In this document: piece after piece, positions 1 through 7,208 of the stretch
Layout: every line of letters begins with the position of its first letter
Position numbering within the stretch: position 1 is the stretch's first letter
Source of the DNA: Kingella_B sp963529665
GTDB taxonomy: Bacteria; Pseudomonadota; Gammaproteobacteria; Burkholderiales; Neisseriaceae
Length of the DNA: 45,826 nucleotides
Direction: 5' to 3'
Assembly (NCBI GenBank): GCA_963529665.1
Contig: CAUSAG010000018.1
Location: 1-45,826, forward strand
Made by a program: the position numbers and the translations under genes
The notes under the pieces: generated by a model
What the model was told of the DNA's origin: nothing
Seen by the model: the letters and a program-made list of their open reading frames with translations, nothing else
The model's database searches: none

Positions 1-475
1 CCGCTGCCGCCATCGCAGGGCTGACGAGATGGGTGCGGCCGCCGTTGCCCTGCCGCCCTTCAAAATTGCGGTTGGATGTGGATGCGCAGCGCTGTTGCGG
101 CTGCAAGCGGTCGGCGTTCATGGCGAGACACATTGAGCAGCCCGGTTCGCGCCATTCAAAGCCCGCGTCCATAAAAATTTTGTCCAAGCCTTCGGCTTCG
201 GCTTGGCGTTTCACCAAACCCGAACCGGGCACGATGAGCACACGCTGCACGTTGTCCGCCTTTTTGCGCCCTTTGGCGATGGCGGCGGCTTCGCGCAAAT
301 CTTCGATGCGGCTGTTGGTGCACGAGCCGATGAACACGATGTCCACAGGGATTTCGGTGAGCGGCGTGCCTGCGGTTAAGCCCATGTATTCTAGGGCGCG
401 TTCCATGCCGCTGCGTTTGACTGCGCCGGCTTCATCGGCGGGGTTGGGCACTTTGCCGTTCACGTCCAGCACCAT
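1..475 (-). pseudogene. partial second copy of leuC (3' part)
   Basis: This stretch aligns base for base with 2674-3148 of the intact leuC at a fixed offset of 2673, with roughly nine in ten bases matching by eye. It encodes the C-terminal third of isopropylmalate dehydratase large subunit in an open frame, including the iron-sulfur motifs GSCTNSR and EPGCSMC. The last 13 codons lie beyond the left edge. Similarity stops abruptly near 475, where the strand continues into an unrelated coding start. With no N-terminal two thirds it cannot make an active enzyme. I infer a recombination scar: the fragment and the intact gene bracket a foreign insert. Confidence 0.85.
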
Positions 476-561
476 CGCGAGGGTGGGCAGGTTTGCGGCA
501 GTTGCAGGAACAGGCGCGAGCCGTCGGAGATGGTTTCGTTCAATAGAGGGCGGTTTGTCAT
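460..561 (-). pseudogene. 5' stub of an unidentified gene, fused into the leuC fragment
   Basis: An ATG at 561 follows the ribosome-binding sequence AGGA and begins 8 bases after the stop of the preceding reading frame, so it looks like the second gene of a small operon. It reads MTNRPLLNETISDGS and continues open into the leuC copy, where it enters the wrong frame and stops at about 460. Only about 28 codons can be original. I do not recognise the family. The stub shows that the leuC' fragment was joined to the inside of another gene. Confidence 0.5.
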
Positions 562-568
562 TTGGTCC

Positions 569-805
569 TTAATAGTCTGCCCCGAATGCCGCGTCTATCC
601 TTGCCTGCGCTTCGGCATATTCTATGCCGTGATAAAAGTCGCGTACCAGCGGATGTTCGCTGCCTTGATGCAGTTGCAGCAGGGGACGTCGGTTGTCGGA
701 CTGGGTAACGACATTGCAGTGCAGGCCGAAGGTGTCGGATTCGTAAGGGGGCAGCCGGTTACAGATCATGCCGAAATAAACGGCGTTTTCAGAGTTGCAG
801 AAAAA
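569..805 (-). pseudogene. 3' fragment of an unidentified neisserial-type gene
   Basis: The minus-strand frame is open from about 805 to a TAA at 569. It contains residues such as NAVYFGMICNRLPPYESD near the start and ends in DAAFGADY. Codon use is GC-rich and gene-like. Frame extension beyond the internal ATG at 769 shows that coding starts further upstream, but the frame runs into AT-rich DNA of different composition at about 800-810, so the 5' end is missing. The stub at 561 follows after 8 bases, suggesting a former operon. No function can be assigned. Confidence 0.5.
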
Positions 806-942
806 TCGTCAGCTTGCTGCACCCACAGCAAAACCCGATGGATTTGTATTTGGTCGATGTGATTTATCCACAAAAGTTTGATATTCCTAAACGCCCAATT
901 GGTCCTTTATTTTTAGAGGATGGTTTATTAAATCGTACTTGA
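802..942 (+). pseudogene. C-terminal remnant of an unidentified, Haemophilus-like gene
   Basis: A plus-strand frame reads ...HPQQNPMDLYLVDVIYP...KRPIGPLFLEDGLLNRT and stops at TGA 940-942. The codons are AT-rich, like yeiH and unlike the GC-rich flanks. It converges on yeiH, with the uptake-sequence hairpin at 989-1012 between the two stops. The natural 5' end is missing because the frame begins at the composition boundary near 805. I do not recognise the protein. I infer that it was carried in with the yeiH segment. Confidence 0.45.
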
Positions 943-988
943 AATAAAGCGTAATTTAATCCTTTAAATAACCATATCTGTAAAAAAA

Positions 989-1012
989 GACTGCACTTTA
1001 AAAAGTGCGGTC
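989..1012. terminator. hairpin built on a Haemophilus uptake sequence
   Basis: The arms GACTGCACTTT (989-999) and AAAGTGCGGTC (1002-1012) pair with one G-T wobble, and A/T runs lie on both sides. The right arm contains the perfect 9-mer AAGTGCGGT (1003-1011), followed by an AT-rich tail as in the extended Haemophilus influenzae uptake consensus. Inverted uptake-sequence hairpins are a known terminator type in Pasteurellaceae. Here it sits between two convergent stop codons (942 and 1028). Confidence 0.75.
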
Positions 1013-1027
1013 AATTTTAAGTGAATT

Positions 1028-2044
1028 TTATATTAATTTTGATATTCCATAGTTCACTAAAAATCCACCAACCACTAGCCATAAATAAGTTAGTGTTCCT
1101 AAAACAAGTGGTTTTAATCCTGCCTTTTTGATTGCGCTTGCTTGCGTCGTTAAGCCAAGCGCAGCCATCGCTGAAATTAATAAGAAAGAATCGATTTCAA
1201 CGAATAATTTCACGAGTTCTTCTGGTAATAAATCAAAAGAATTAAAAATGGCAACGCCAATAAAAAGTACAGCAAACCAAGGAATTGCAATTTTGTGTGA
1301 TGTATTTTCTGATACTCCATTACTACGTGTTAATAACCAAGAAAGCATTAATAAAAATGGGGCGAGCATCATCACTCGGATCATTTTGGAAATGACGGCA
1401 GTATTCGCCACGATAGGATCAATATTTTCCCCAATCGCATAAACTTGAGCCACTTCGTGTACACTAGAACCAACATAAATACCGAATTGATGGGCGTTAA
1501 TTAAATGTTGTGACCACGTGTAGAAAAAGGGGTAAGTAAAAATAGCAAGAGTCCCGAAAATGACCACTATGGCAATCGCCACTGAAACTTTATGGGATTC
1601 TGCTTTGGTAACAGGCTCTGCCGCCATCACTGCTGCTGCACCGCAAATGCTGCAACCTGCCCCAGTGAGATAAACCAATTGTTTATCCATTTTTAGATAA
1701 CGAATGCCTAAAAGTGCGGTAAAAAAGAACGTTGAAATTAGCATGATTGCATCAGTGACGACAGCATTTAATCCTACATCGGCAATATCGCCAAAAGTGA
1801 GGCGAAAACCATACAGCACAATGCCAGTGCGAAGAAGCGTGCCTTTGGCAAACAAAACGCCTTTTTCCACTTGTGTTGAAAATTGCGGATAAATGGTATT
1901 GCCGATTGCCATACCCAGCAAGATAGCAATAATTAAAGCACTGATATGATAATGATGGGAAAAATCAGTGTTTCCTAAATAGTTAGCAAGTATAGCGATA
2001 ATCGCGATAAATATAAGTCCGAAATAAAAGGGACGTGTGTTCAT
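1028..2044 (-). CDS. yeiH: YeiH/UPF0324 family integral membrane transporter
   Basis: This is a 338-residue inner-membrane protein with about ten hydrophobic segments, of the YeiH (UPF0324, 'putative sulfate exporter') family. Family-like motifs are GTLLRTGIVLYGFRLTFGD, GAGCSICGAAAVMAAEP and SSVHEVAQVYA. The start at 2044 (MNTRPFYFG) has AAGGA ahead of it and is preferred over the upstream in-frame ATG at 2083, which lies inside an older reading frame. The gene is AT-rich, unlike everything around it, and contains a perfect AAGTGCGGT at 1712-1720. The frame is complete with no stops. The substrate is unproven for the family. I infer acquisition from Haemophilus or a close Pasteurellaceae relative. 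Confidence 0.85.
   Translation of the reverse strand: MNTRPFYFGLIFIAIIAILANYLGNTDFSHHYHISALIIAILLGMAIGNTIYPQFSTQVEKGVLFAKGTLLRTGIVLYGFRLTFGDIADVGLNAVVTDAIMLISTFFFTALLGIRYLKMDKQLVYLTGAGCSICGAAAVMAAEPVTKAESHKVSVAIAIVVIFGTLAIFTYPFFYTWSQHLINAHQFGIYVGSSVHEVAQVYAIGENIDPIVANTAVISKMIRVMMLAPFLLMLSWLLTRSNGVSENTSHKIAIPWFAVLFIGVAIFNSFDLLPEELVKLFVEIDSFLLISAMAALGLTTQASAIKKAGLKPLVLGTLTYLWLVVGGFLVNYGISKLI
1712..1720 (+). repeat. Haemophilus-type uptake signal sequence inside yeiH
   Basis: A perfect AAGTGCGGT core is followed by a run of A residues, as in the extended Haemophilus consensus. The second copy is at 1003-1011. I noticed no other copy in the window, so both perfect copies lie within the AT-rich segment. 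Confidence 0.85.
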
Positions 2045-2055
2045 TTTTTCTTTCC

Positions 2056-2175
2056 TTAGCGAGTGTTTTTGTCTTTTACCCAAGCGGTTTCATCTAAAAT
2101 TTTGCCAAAATAGCTTTCGACTAAGCGACGAGTAACATCAGTTTGAGGATTTATAAATAGCGGATGAAATTTGAA
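2056..2175 (-). pseudogene. C-terminal remnant of the gene upstream of yeiH
   Basis: An AT-rich minus-strand frame encodes about 38 residues (HPLFINPQTDVTRRLVES, then FGKILDETAWVKDKNTR) and stops at TAG 2056-2058, just before the yeiH ribosome-binding site. The natural 5' part is replaced near 2175 by GC-richer DNA carrying a Neisseria-type uptake sequence, although the fused frame stays open to an ATG at 2253. The family is not recognised. Spacing suggests it was the gene preceding yeiH in the donor operon. Confidence 0.45.
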
Positions 2176-2185
2176 TCCGAGGTTC

Positions 2186-2197
2186 AGGTCGTCTGAA
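2186..2197 (+). repeat. foreign-dialect DUS (AGGTCGTCTGAA)
   Basis: This 12-mer is, from memory, the DUS dialect of the Neisseria mucosa/sicca group. It differs at several positions from the AGGCAGCCTGAA form used in the rest of the window and lies at the boundary between the yeiH segment and the decayed neisserial gene. Confidence 0.8.
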
Positions 2198-2224
2198 AAA
2201 CGTGTCAGACAGTCTGCATCGTAA

Positions 2225-2447
2225 CTAACCGTTTTCCCTGCGGTGGTTTTCAATCCCTTGCGCCACGGTGGCTAAAAAATCCAGATATTTCGGGTCTTCG
2301 TCCAGTCACGTTTCGTCGTCCAAACCCATGTAGGTACGCATCAACTCGTCAGCGACGCGTTCCATATTGCCCGTCGTCCGCCGGCGCGTCGCCTTGTTCG
2401 CAAAGCCGGCAAATGGTGTCGTAGGTTTGGTCAGTCAATTCACTCAT
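2225..2447 (-). pseudogene. decayed small hypothetical gene downstream of leuC
   Basis: An ATG at 2447 opens MSELTDQTYDTICRLCEQGD, but the frame must shift by one base near 2370 to continue as NMERVADELMRTYMGLDDE. It then meets a TGA at 2306-2308, where TGG would restore the frame, and continues LDEDPKYLDFLATVAQGIEN to a TAG at 2225. One frameshift and one nonsense change therefore separate it from an intact gene of about 70 codons. The function is unknown. Neisserial uptake sequences flank it on both sides (2186 and 2477). Confidence 0.65.
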
Positions 2448-2476
2448 GGCTTATTTACTATTGCGGTAAACCCGCT

Positions 2477-2488
2477 TTCAGACGGCCT
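2477..2488 (-). repeat. foreign-dialect DUS (reverse of AGGCCGTCTGAA)
   Basis: TTCAGACGGCCT is the reverse complement of AGGCCGTCTGAA, from memory the AG-DUS dialect of several Neisseria species. It lies between leuC and the decayed gene below it, where a kingDUS would be expected in this genome. Confidence 0.8.
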
Positions 2489-2632
2489 GTATGATTAAGC
2501 GTGTTGAAAGCGGGTGTATTTCGGTTTATGTCCGATTGTAAGTAAATAGGGCAAGCCGGCAGGCAGGCTAGTGCGGCATGACAATTTTGGCTGTACCAAG
2601 GGAATCGGTATAACTGCAAGCCGAAGCGAGTA

Positions 2633-4039
2633 TTACAACGCTCTGACGTCCACAAAATGCCCGGCCACCGCCGCCGCTGCCGCCATCGCAGGGCTGACGA
2701 GATGGGTGCGGCCGCCGTTGCCCTGCCGACCTTCAAAATTGCGGTTGGAGGTGGAGGCGCAGCGTTCTTGCGGTGCGAGGCGGTCGGCGTTCATGGCCAG
2801 GCACATGGAGCAGCCCGGTTCGCGCCATTCGAAGCCCGCGTCGGTGAAGATTTTGTCCAAGCCTTCTTTTTCCGCCTGCTCTTTCACCAAGCCGGAGCCG
2901 GGCACGACCAGCACGCGGTTCACGTTGTCGGCCTTTTTGCGGCCTTTGGCCACGGCGGCGGCTTCGCGCAAATCTTCGATGCGGCTGTTGGTGCACGAGC
3001 CGATGAACACCACGTCCACGGGGATTTCGTTTAGCGGCGTGCCGGCGGCCAAGCCCATGTATTCCAAGGCGCGTTCCATGCCCGCGCGTTTCACTGCGTC
3101 GGCTTCGTCGGCGGGATTCGGCACTTTGCCGTCCACGCCCAGCACCATTTCGGGCGATGTGCCCCACGTTACCTGCGGCTCAATGTCTTCGGCGCGGAAT
3201 CTGTACGTTTTGTCGAATTTTGCGCCGTCATCGGACACCAGCGTGCGCCAGTAGGCCACGGCTTTGTCCCAATCCGCGCCTTTGGGGGCGAATTTTCGGC
3301 CTTCAATATAGTTGATGGTGGTGTCGTCCACCGCCACCAAGCCGCTGCGCGCGCCCGCTTCAATCGCCATGTTGCATAGGGTCATGCGACCTTCCATGGA
3401 GAGGCTGCGGATGGCTTCGCCGCCGAACTCGATGGCATAGCCCGTGCCGCCCGCCGTGCCGATTTGGCCGATAATGTACAGCGCGATGTCTTTGGCGGTT
3501 ACGCCGGGTTTCAGGCTGCCTGAAACTTCAATCAGCATGGATTTGGACTTTTTGGCGGTGATGCACTGGGTGGCCATGGTGTGTTCCACTTCGCTGGTGC
3601 CGATGCCGTGTGCCAACGCGCCGAACGCGCCGTGGGTGCTGGTGTGCGAGTCGCCGCAGACCACGGTCATGCCGGGCAGCGTCGCGCCCTGTTCGGGGCC
3701 CATCACGTGCACGATGCCTTGGCCTTTGTCTTTAAACGGGAAATACGCCAGCGCTCCGAATTCTTTGATGTTTTTGTCCAAAGTGTCCACTTGCAGCTTG
3801 GAAATCGGGTCTTTGATGCCTTCGTCCCAGTGGTCGGTGGGCGTGTTGTGGTCGGCGGTGGAGACCACGCTGTCGATGCGCCACAGTTTGCGCCCCGCCA
3901 TTTTCAAGCCTTCAAAGGCTTGCGGGCTGGTTACTTCGTGCACCAGATGGCGGTCAATATACAGCAGCACGGTGCCGTCTTCTTCTTCGCGGACAACGTG
4001 GCTGTTCCAGAGTTTGTCGTATAGGGTTTGCGGGGTCAT
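2633..4039 (-). CDS. leuC: 3-isopropylmalate dehydratase large subunit
   Basis: LeuC pairs with LeuD to isomerise 2-isopropylmalate to 3-isopropylmalate in leucine synthesis, in the cytoplasm. The 468-residue length is normal. The three [4Fe-4S] ligands are visible as Cys349 (GSCTNSR), Cys410 and Cys413 (EPGCSMC), and the N-terminus (MTPQTLYDKLWNSHVVREE) is family-typical. A promoter with good spacing lies at 4079-4107. No leuD follows in the window; downstream lie neisserial and Haemophilus-like remnants and a second leuC 3' fragment. The first kingDUS of the window sits inside this gene at 3510. The enzyme should be functional if LeuD is encoded elsewhere, probably beyond the left edge. Confidence 0.97.
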   Translation of the reverse strand: MTPQTLYDKLWNSHVVREEEDGTVLLYIDRHLVHEVTSPQAFEGLKMAGRKLWRIDSVVSTADHNTPTDHWDEGIKDPISKLQVDTLDKNIKEFGALAYFPFKDKGQGIVHVMGPEQGATLPGMTVVCGDSHTSTHGAFGALAHGIGTSEVEHTMATQCITAKKSKSMLIEVSGSLKPGVTAKDIALYIIGQIGTAGGTGYAIEFGGEAIRSLSMEGRMTLCNMAIEAGARSGLVAVDDTTINYIEGRKFAPKGADWDKAVAYWRTLVSDDGAKFDKTYRFRAEDIEPQVTWGTSPEMVLGVDGKVPNPADEADAVKRAGMERALEYMGLAAGTPLNEIPVDVVFIGSCTNSRIEDLREAAAVAKGRKKADNVNRVLVVPGSGLVKEQAEKEGLDKIFTDAGFEWREPGCSMCLAMNADRLAPQERCASTSNRNFEGRQGNGGRTHLVSPAMAAAAAVAGHFVDVRAL

Positions 4040-4078
4040 GGTTTGTGTCTTTCTTGATTTAGATACGGGAAAGTGGTT

Positions 4079-4107
4079 ATTTTAGACTTTTTGGACAAAA
4101 TTTTCAA
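4079..4107 (-). promoter_or_regulatory. sigma70-type promoter of leuC
   Basis: On the minus strand, TTGAAA (4107-4102) and TAAAAT (4084-4079) are separated by exactly 17 bases, 40 bases upstream of the leuC start. The surrounding DNA is AT-rich. No leader peptide or attenuator hairpin was seen. Confidence 0.7.
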
Positions 4108-4179
4108 TTATTAAATTTAAAGCGGATGCAAATAAGACAAAAATTGGACAAATTGTTTATTTTTGCTTTTCAGGCTGCC

Positions 4180-4758
4180 TTAATGCTGCGCGCGCATGGT
4201 TTCTAACATTTTGATTGCATTGGCGTTGAGCTCGTTTACATCAAACCAGCCTGCCGAAACAAACATCAGCAAAAACACAAACAGCAGCGCCGAAGATGCC
4301 AACCAATACACCAAATAAGCGCCCACCACGCGCAAGGGACGCTGCCTGCTCACCGCCACCGCGCCTGCAAATTGCACCCAAAAACACCAAGTGTTCCACA
4401 AGCCCACCCACGAGCGCATTTCAGGATAGGGCAGCGCAAACAGCGTGGGGATAACCAGCGCATCGGTTGCTAAAATGTAGCCCAAAAACGGCACGCGTTC
4501 GCCATCGGGCGCGCGCAGCATTTCCCAAAACACGCGCGAAAGCACCAGCCAGCGCGTTACCGCGGTTAAAAAACCAAAGCCCAGCGCCGCATCGCTCGCG
4601 CCCAAAAATGGCTTCAACGCCACCGCGTTTACCATGCCCACCGCCGCTAGCACCAGCACAAACACGGGCAAACCATACGCATAAAACGGCGCAGGGCGAA
4701 AGCGCAAACACGCCGCCGCCCCTGCTTGCCGCGCCAATAGCCATAAATTTATGCTCAT
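4180..4758 (-). CDS. unidentified multi-pass membrane protein
   Basis: The 192-residue protein has four to five hydrophobic segments, for example FVLVLAAVGMVNAVAL near residue 33 and SALLFVFLLMFVSAGWF near 155, with a polar C-terminus. No family is recognised. The start ATG at 4758 directly follows a kingDUS, and the AAGG at the DUS edge is the only ribosome-binding candidate. Its TAA stop overlaps another DUS (TTCAGGCTGCCT at 4169). It is the second gene of a two-gene unit with the 102-residue gene upstream, so the two may act together. Confidence 0.75.
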   Translation of the reverse strand: MSINLWLLARQAGAAACLRFRPAPFYAYGLPVFVLVLAAVGMVNAVALKPFLGASDAALGFGFLTAVTRWLVLSRVFWEMLRAPDGERVPFLGYILATDALVIPTLFALPYPEMRSWVGLWNTWCFWVQFAGAVAVSRQRPLRVVGAYLVYWLASSALLFVFLLMFVSAGWFDVNELNANAIKMLETMRAQH

Positions 4759-4759
4759 T

Positions 4760-4771
4760 TTCAGGCTGCCT
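4760..4771 (-). repeat. kingDUS forming the whole intercistronic spacer
   Basis: The TAA stop of the upstream gene occupies 4773-4771 and the next ATG is at 4758. The bases between them are essentially the uptake sequence, whose AAGG edge can pair with the 16S tail. Confidence 0.8.
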
Positions 4772-5079
4772 TAATCGTGCGCGCAGCCGCAACCGCAGCC
4801 GTGGTGGTGCGCAGGTTCGTCGGCATCTGCGGCGAGCAAGGCTTCGTAATCACCGCTTTCAATCAGGCTCACCAATTCCGCCAAACTTTCCGTGCCTTCA
4901 ATCCAATCGCAAGGCTCATCGGCAGGTAAATCGGGCGGCAACACGGCGGCGATTTCAGGCTGCCATGCAATCCAGTAGCCGTTGGCGGTGTGGTAAAACT
5001 GCGCTCTGGGCGCAATCGGTGTTTCCGCGCCATCGTTCATTCTTGCCGCGATTTCGGGGGAATAGGGTAGGGGAGTCAT
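4771..5079 (-). CDS. small acidic protein with a His/Cys-rich tail
   Basis: The 102-residue soluble protein ends in HHHGCGCGCAHD, a cluster of five histidine/cysteine-type ligands per side that suggests metal binding. The rest is acidic, with WIAWQPEIAAVLPPDLP in the middle and no signal peptide. ATG 5079 is chosen over ATG 5085 because AAGGA lies 6 bases before 5079 but touches 5085. A -10-like TATAAT lies at 5144-5139. It is cotranscribed with the membrane protein gene that follows after only a DUS. The family is not recognised, and metal binding is inferred only from the tail. Confidence 0.75.
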   Translation of the reverse strand: MTPLPYSPEIAARMNDGAETPIAPRAQFYHTANGYWIAWQPEIAAVLPPDLPADEPCDWIEGTESLAELVSLIESGDYEALLAADADEPAHHHGCGCGCAHD

Positions 5080-5138
5080 AAGCATTCCTTGTTGATTGGG
5101 GGTGTTTTACGTGAGGCAGCCTGAAAACGAAGGGGCGA

Positions 5139-5144
5139 ATTATA
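5139..5144 (-). promoter_or_regulatory. -10 element upstream of the His/Cys-tail gene
   Basis: The minus strand reads CCCACTATAATTCGCCCC. TATAAT is perfect, but no good -35 sits 16-18 bases upstream. The same context, CCCACTATAATCCCC, occurs upstream of ubiA at 40825-40830. Confidence 0.45.
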
Positions 5145-5178
5145 GTGGGAAATGGGGGGGTGTAGGTGGAGCGGATAA

Positions 5179-5219
5179 AGGCAGCCTGAAAATCAATTTT
5201 CACGTTTTCAGGCTGCTTT
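5179..5219 (-). terminator. inverted DUS pair downstream of the first Sel1 gene
   Basis: AGGCAGCCTGAA (5179-5190) faces a one-base variant, TTCAGGCTGCTT (5208-5219), across 17 bases. On the minus strand this gives a stem followed by a T run, as in a typical neisserial DUS terminator. Confidence 0.6.
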
Positions 5220-5269
5220 AAAGTTGGCAGTTCCAAATGTGTTTTCAGGCTGCCGAAGTGGAAAAGCGA

Positions 5270-6070
5270 TTAACGAATACCTTGTTTTTTTAATGCTTGC
5301 AAGCCATTACGAGCGATTGCTTTGGCTTCGGCATTCTCTTCCGTATCAGGCTGCGCCAACACTTTTTGCCACCACAATTTTGCTTGCTGATAATTTTTTG
5401 TTGTTCCTTTTCCTTCGCAATACATCATAGCCAAGCTATTTTGTGCCGAAGCCAGCCCCTGATTAGCCGCTTTTTGATACCACGCTAATGCTTGTTGATA
5501 ATTTTGTGCTACGCCACGCCCCTCACGGTACACATTGCCCAAATTAAATTGTGCTAATGGGTTATTTTGATTAGCGGCTTTTTGAAACCACGCCATAGCT
5601 TGTTTATCGTTTTGTGCCACGCCTTGCCCCTCTGCATACATTCCACCTAAATTGAGTTGCGCCATAGAAGAACCCTGATTGGCTGCTTTTTGAAACCATG
5701 CCATCGCTTGCTTATAGTCTCTTTTTACACCTTTCCCATCGCGAAACATCACACCTAAAATATACTGCGCTCCAATGTCTCCTTGCTGCGCAGCCTTTTG
5801 AAACCACACCATCGCTTGCTTATAGTTTTGTGCCACGCCTTTCCCATCAAGATACATCATCCCCAAATTGTATTGAGCATCAACGTTTCCCTGCTGCGCA
5901 AACGGCTGCAACAGCCGAATAACTTGACCGTAATCGCGAGCATCATAAGCAGCATCAATTTGTTGAAGCTGAGCAGCATTATCCGCCCCCGCAGGCGCAC
6001 TGAAAACTGAAACCAACGCCACCAACACCCCATTCAACAGTTTAAAAATCTTGCGTAAATCAAACATCAT
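5270..6070 (-). CDS. exported Sel1-repeat (TPR-like) protein
   Basis: The 266-residue protein has a signal peptide (FKLLNGVLVALVSVFSAPAGA) and five to six 36-residue Sel1-like repeats of the form A..NLG.MY..G.GV..NY.QA..W..KAA.QG. Such proteins are alpha-solenoid scaffolds in the periplasm or outer surface; the partner is unknown. ATG 6070 (MMFDLRKIF) is preferred over 6100 because the signal peptide begins there and GAGAGA precedes it. The neighbouring gene at 6199-7104 is a paralogue with the same N-terminal plan (DLRKIFK / DLRRFFK) and the same C-terminal block (WWQKVLAQPDT), so the pair arose by tandem duplication. Confidence 0.9.
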   Translation of the reverse strand: MMFDLRKIFKLLNGVLVALVSVFSAPAGADNAAQLQQIDAAYDARDYGQVIRLLQPFAQQGNVDAQYNLGMMYLDGKGVAQNYKQAMVWFQKAAQQGDIGAQYILGVMFRDGKGVKRDYKQAMAWFQKAANQGSSMAQLNLGGMYAEGQGVAQNDKQAMAWFQKAANQNNPLAQFNLGNVYREGRGVAQNYQQALAWYQKAANQGLASAQNSLAMMYCEGKGTTKNYQQAKLWWQKVLAQPDTEENAEAKAIARNGLQALKKQGIR

Positions 6071-6130
6071 TGTCTCTCTAAATTCAAAATTAAACGGCAT
6101 ACAGTTGCCATATCGTTAAACCACATTCCA

Positions 6131-6184
6131 GCCAACCGCCCAAAGGCAGCCTGAAAATCAATTTTCCCGTTTTCAGGCTGCCTC
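6131..6184. repeat. 54-bp direct repeat with inverted DUS pair (copy 1)
   Basis: This copy matches 7209-7262 with a single mismatch. It contains AGGCAGCCTGAA (6144-6155) facing TTCAGGCTGCCT (6172-6183), a probable terminator for the second Sel1 gene. A degraded third version is at 5176-5222. The repeats flank the two Sel1 genes. Confidence 0.8.
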
Positions 6185-6198
6185 AATCAAACGTGCCA

Positions 6199-7104
6199 TT
6201 AGCAAATGCCAGCATCACTCAATTTTTGCAAATAATCACGAGCAAACGCGCGAGCTTCCGCATTTTCTTTTGTATCAGGCTGCGCCAGCACTTTTTGCCA
6301 CCATATTTTCGCCTGCTGATAATCCTGCGCCACTCCGCGACCGTTGGCATACATCATGCCTAAATTGAATTGCGCCCCAACATGGTTTTGATTAGCTGCT
6401 TTTTGAAACCACGCCGCCGCTTGTTTATCGTCTTGCGCCACGCCTTGTCCGTTGAGATACATCGTACCCAAATTGTGTTGCGCTTCAACGTGTTCCTGAT
6501 GAGCCGCCTTTTGAAACCACACCATCGCTTGCTTATAGTTTTGTGCCACGCCTTGCCCATTGTGATACATCACGCCCAAACTAAATTGCGCCTCAACGTG
6601 CCCCCGATTAGCCGCTTTTTGATACCACATTGCCGCCTGTTTAGCGTCCTGTGTTACACCGAAACCTTCGTCATACATCACGCCCAAATTGTTTTGCGCA
6701 TCAAGATTCCCTTGGTTTGCCGCCTTCTGATACCACGCCGCGGCTTGTTTGTAGTCCCGCGCCATCCCTTCGCCGTGAAAATACATCCAGCCAACATTAT
6801 TTTGCGCAGTAGCATCGCCCTGATTCGCCGCTTTTTTATACCATGCAAGGGCTTGCTGATAATCCTGCGCCACACCTTGCCCCTTTGCATACATCACACC
6901 CAAACTATTTTGCGCCTCAGCATTGCCTTGTTGTGCAAGGGGTTTAAACAGACGCAGAGCTTGGCTGTAATCGTCTGCATGATAGGCTGCGAAAGCCTGT
7001 TCTATTTGAAGAGGATTATCCGCCTGCGCAGGCGCAATAAAAAACGAACATAATGCCACAACCACTACATTCAACGGTTTAAAAAATCTACGCAAATCAA
7101 CCAT
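6199..7104 (-). CDS. exported Sel1-repeat (TPR-like) protein, paralogue
   Basis: The 301-residue protein has a signal peptide (LNVVVVALCSFFIAPAQA) and about seven Sel1-like repeats, one or two more than its neighbour. Of three consecutive ATGs (7110, 7107, 7104), the last has the best spacing (6 bases) to AAGGA, so MVDLRRFFK is chosen. It ends with the shared WWQKVLAQPDTKENAEA block. Repeat number differs between the paralogues, which suggests internal expansion or loss by recombination. The role is probably as a scaffold for an envelope complex; no partner is visible. Confidence 0.9.
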   Translation of the reverse strand: MVDLRRFFKPLNVVVVALCSFFIAPAQADNPLQIEQAFAAYHADDYSQALRLFKPLAQQGNAEAQNSLGVMYAKGQGVAQDYQQALAWYKKAANQGDATAQNNVGWMYFHGEGMARDYKQAAAWYQKAANQGNLDAQNNLGVMYDEGFGVTQDAKQAAMWYQKAANRGHVEAQFSLGVMYHNGQGVAQNYKQAMVWFQKAAHQEHVEAQHNLGTMYLNGQGVAQDDKQAAAWFQKAANQNHVGAQFNLGMMYANGRGVAQDYQQAKIWWQKVLAQPDTKENAEARAFARDYLQKLSDAGIC

Positions 7105-7208
7105 CATCATTCCTTGTCTAATTAAAAACCCAGCGACATCCCGCCGCCATTCATTTGCAAAGCACACTTAACCATCAAGCGCAAAAAATCCGTTCCAGCA
7201 ATTCTTTT

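Noticed and set aside
33..572. Plus-strand 179-codon frame at the left edge
   Set aside because: It is antisense to the leuC fragment, which matches a known protein family on the minus strand.
2056..2253. 65-codon frame upstream of yeiH as a real gene
   Set aside because: It crosses the Neisseria-type DUS and the composition boundary, so the open frame is a chance fusion of two remnants.
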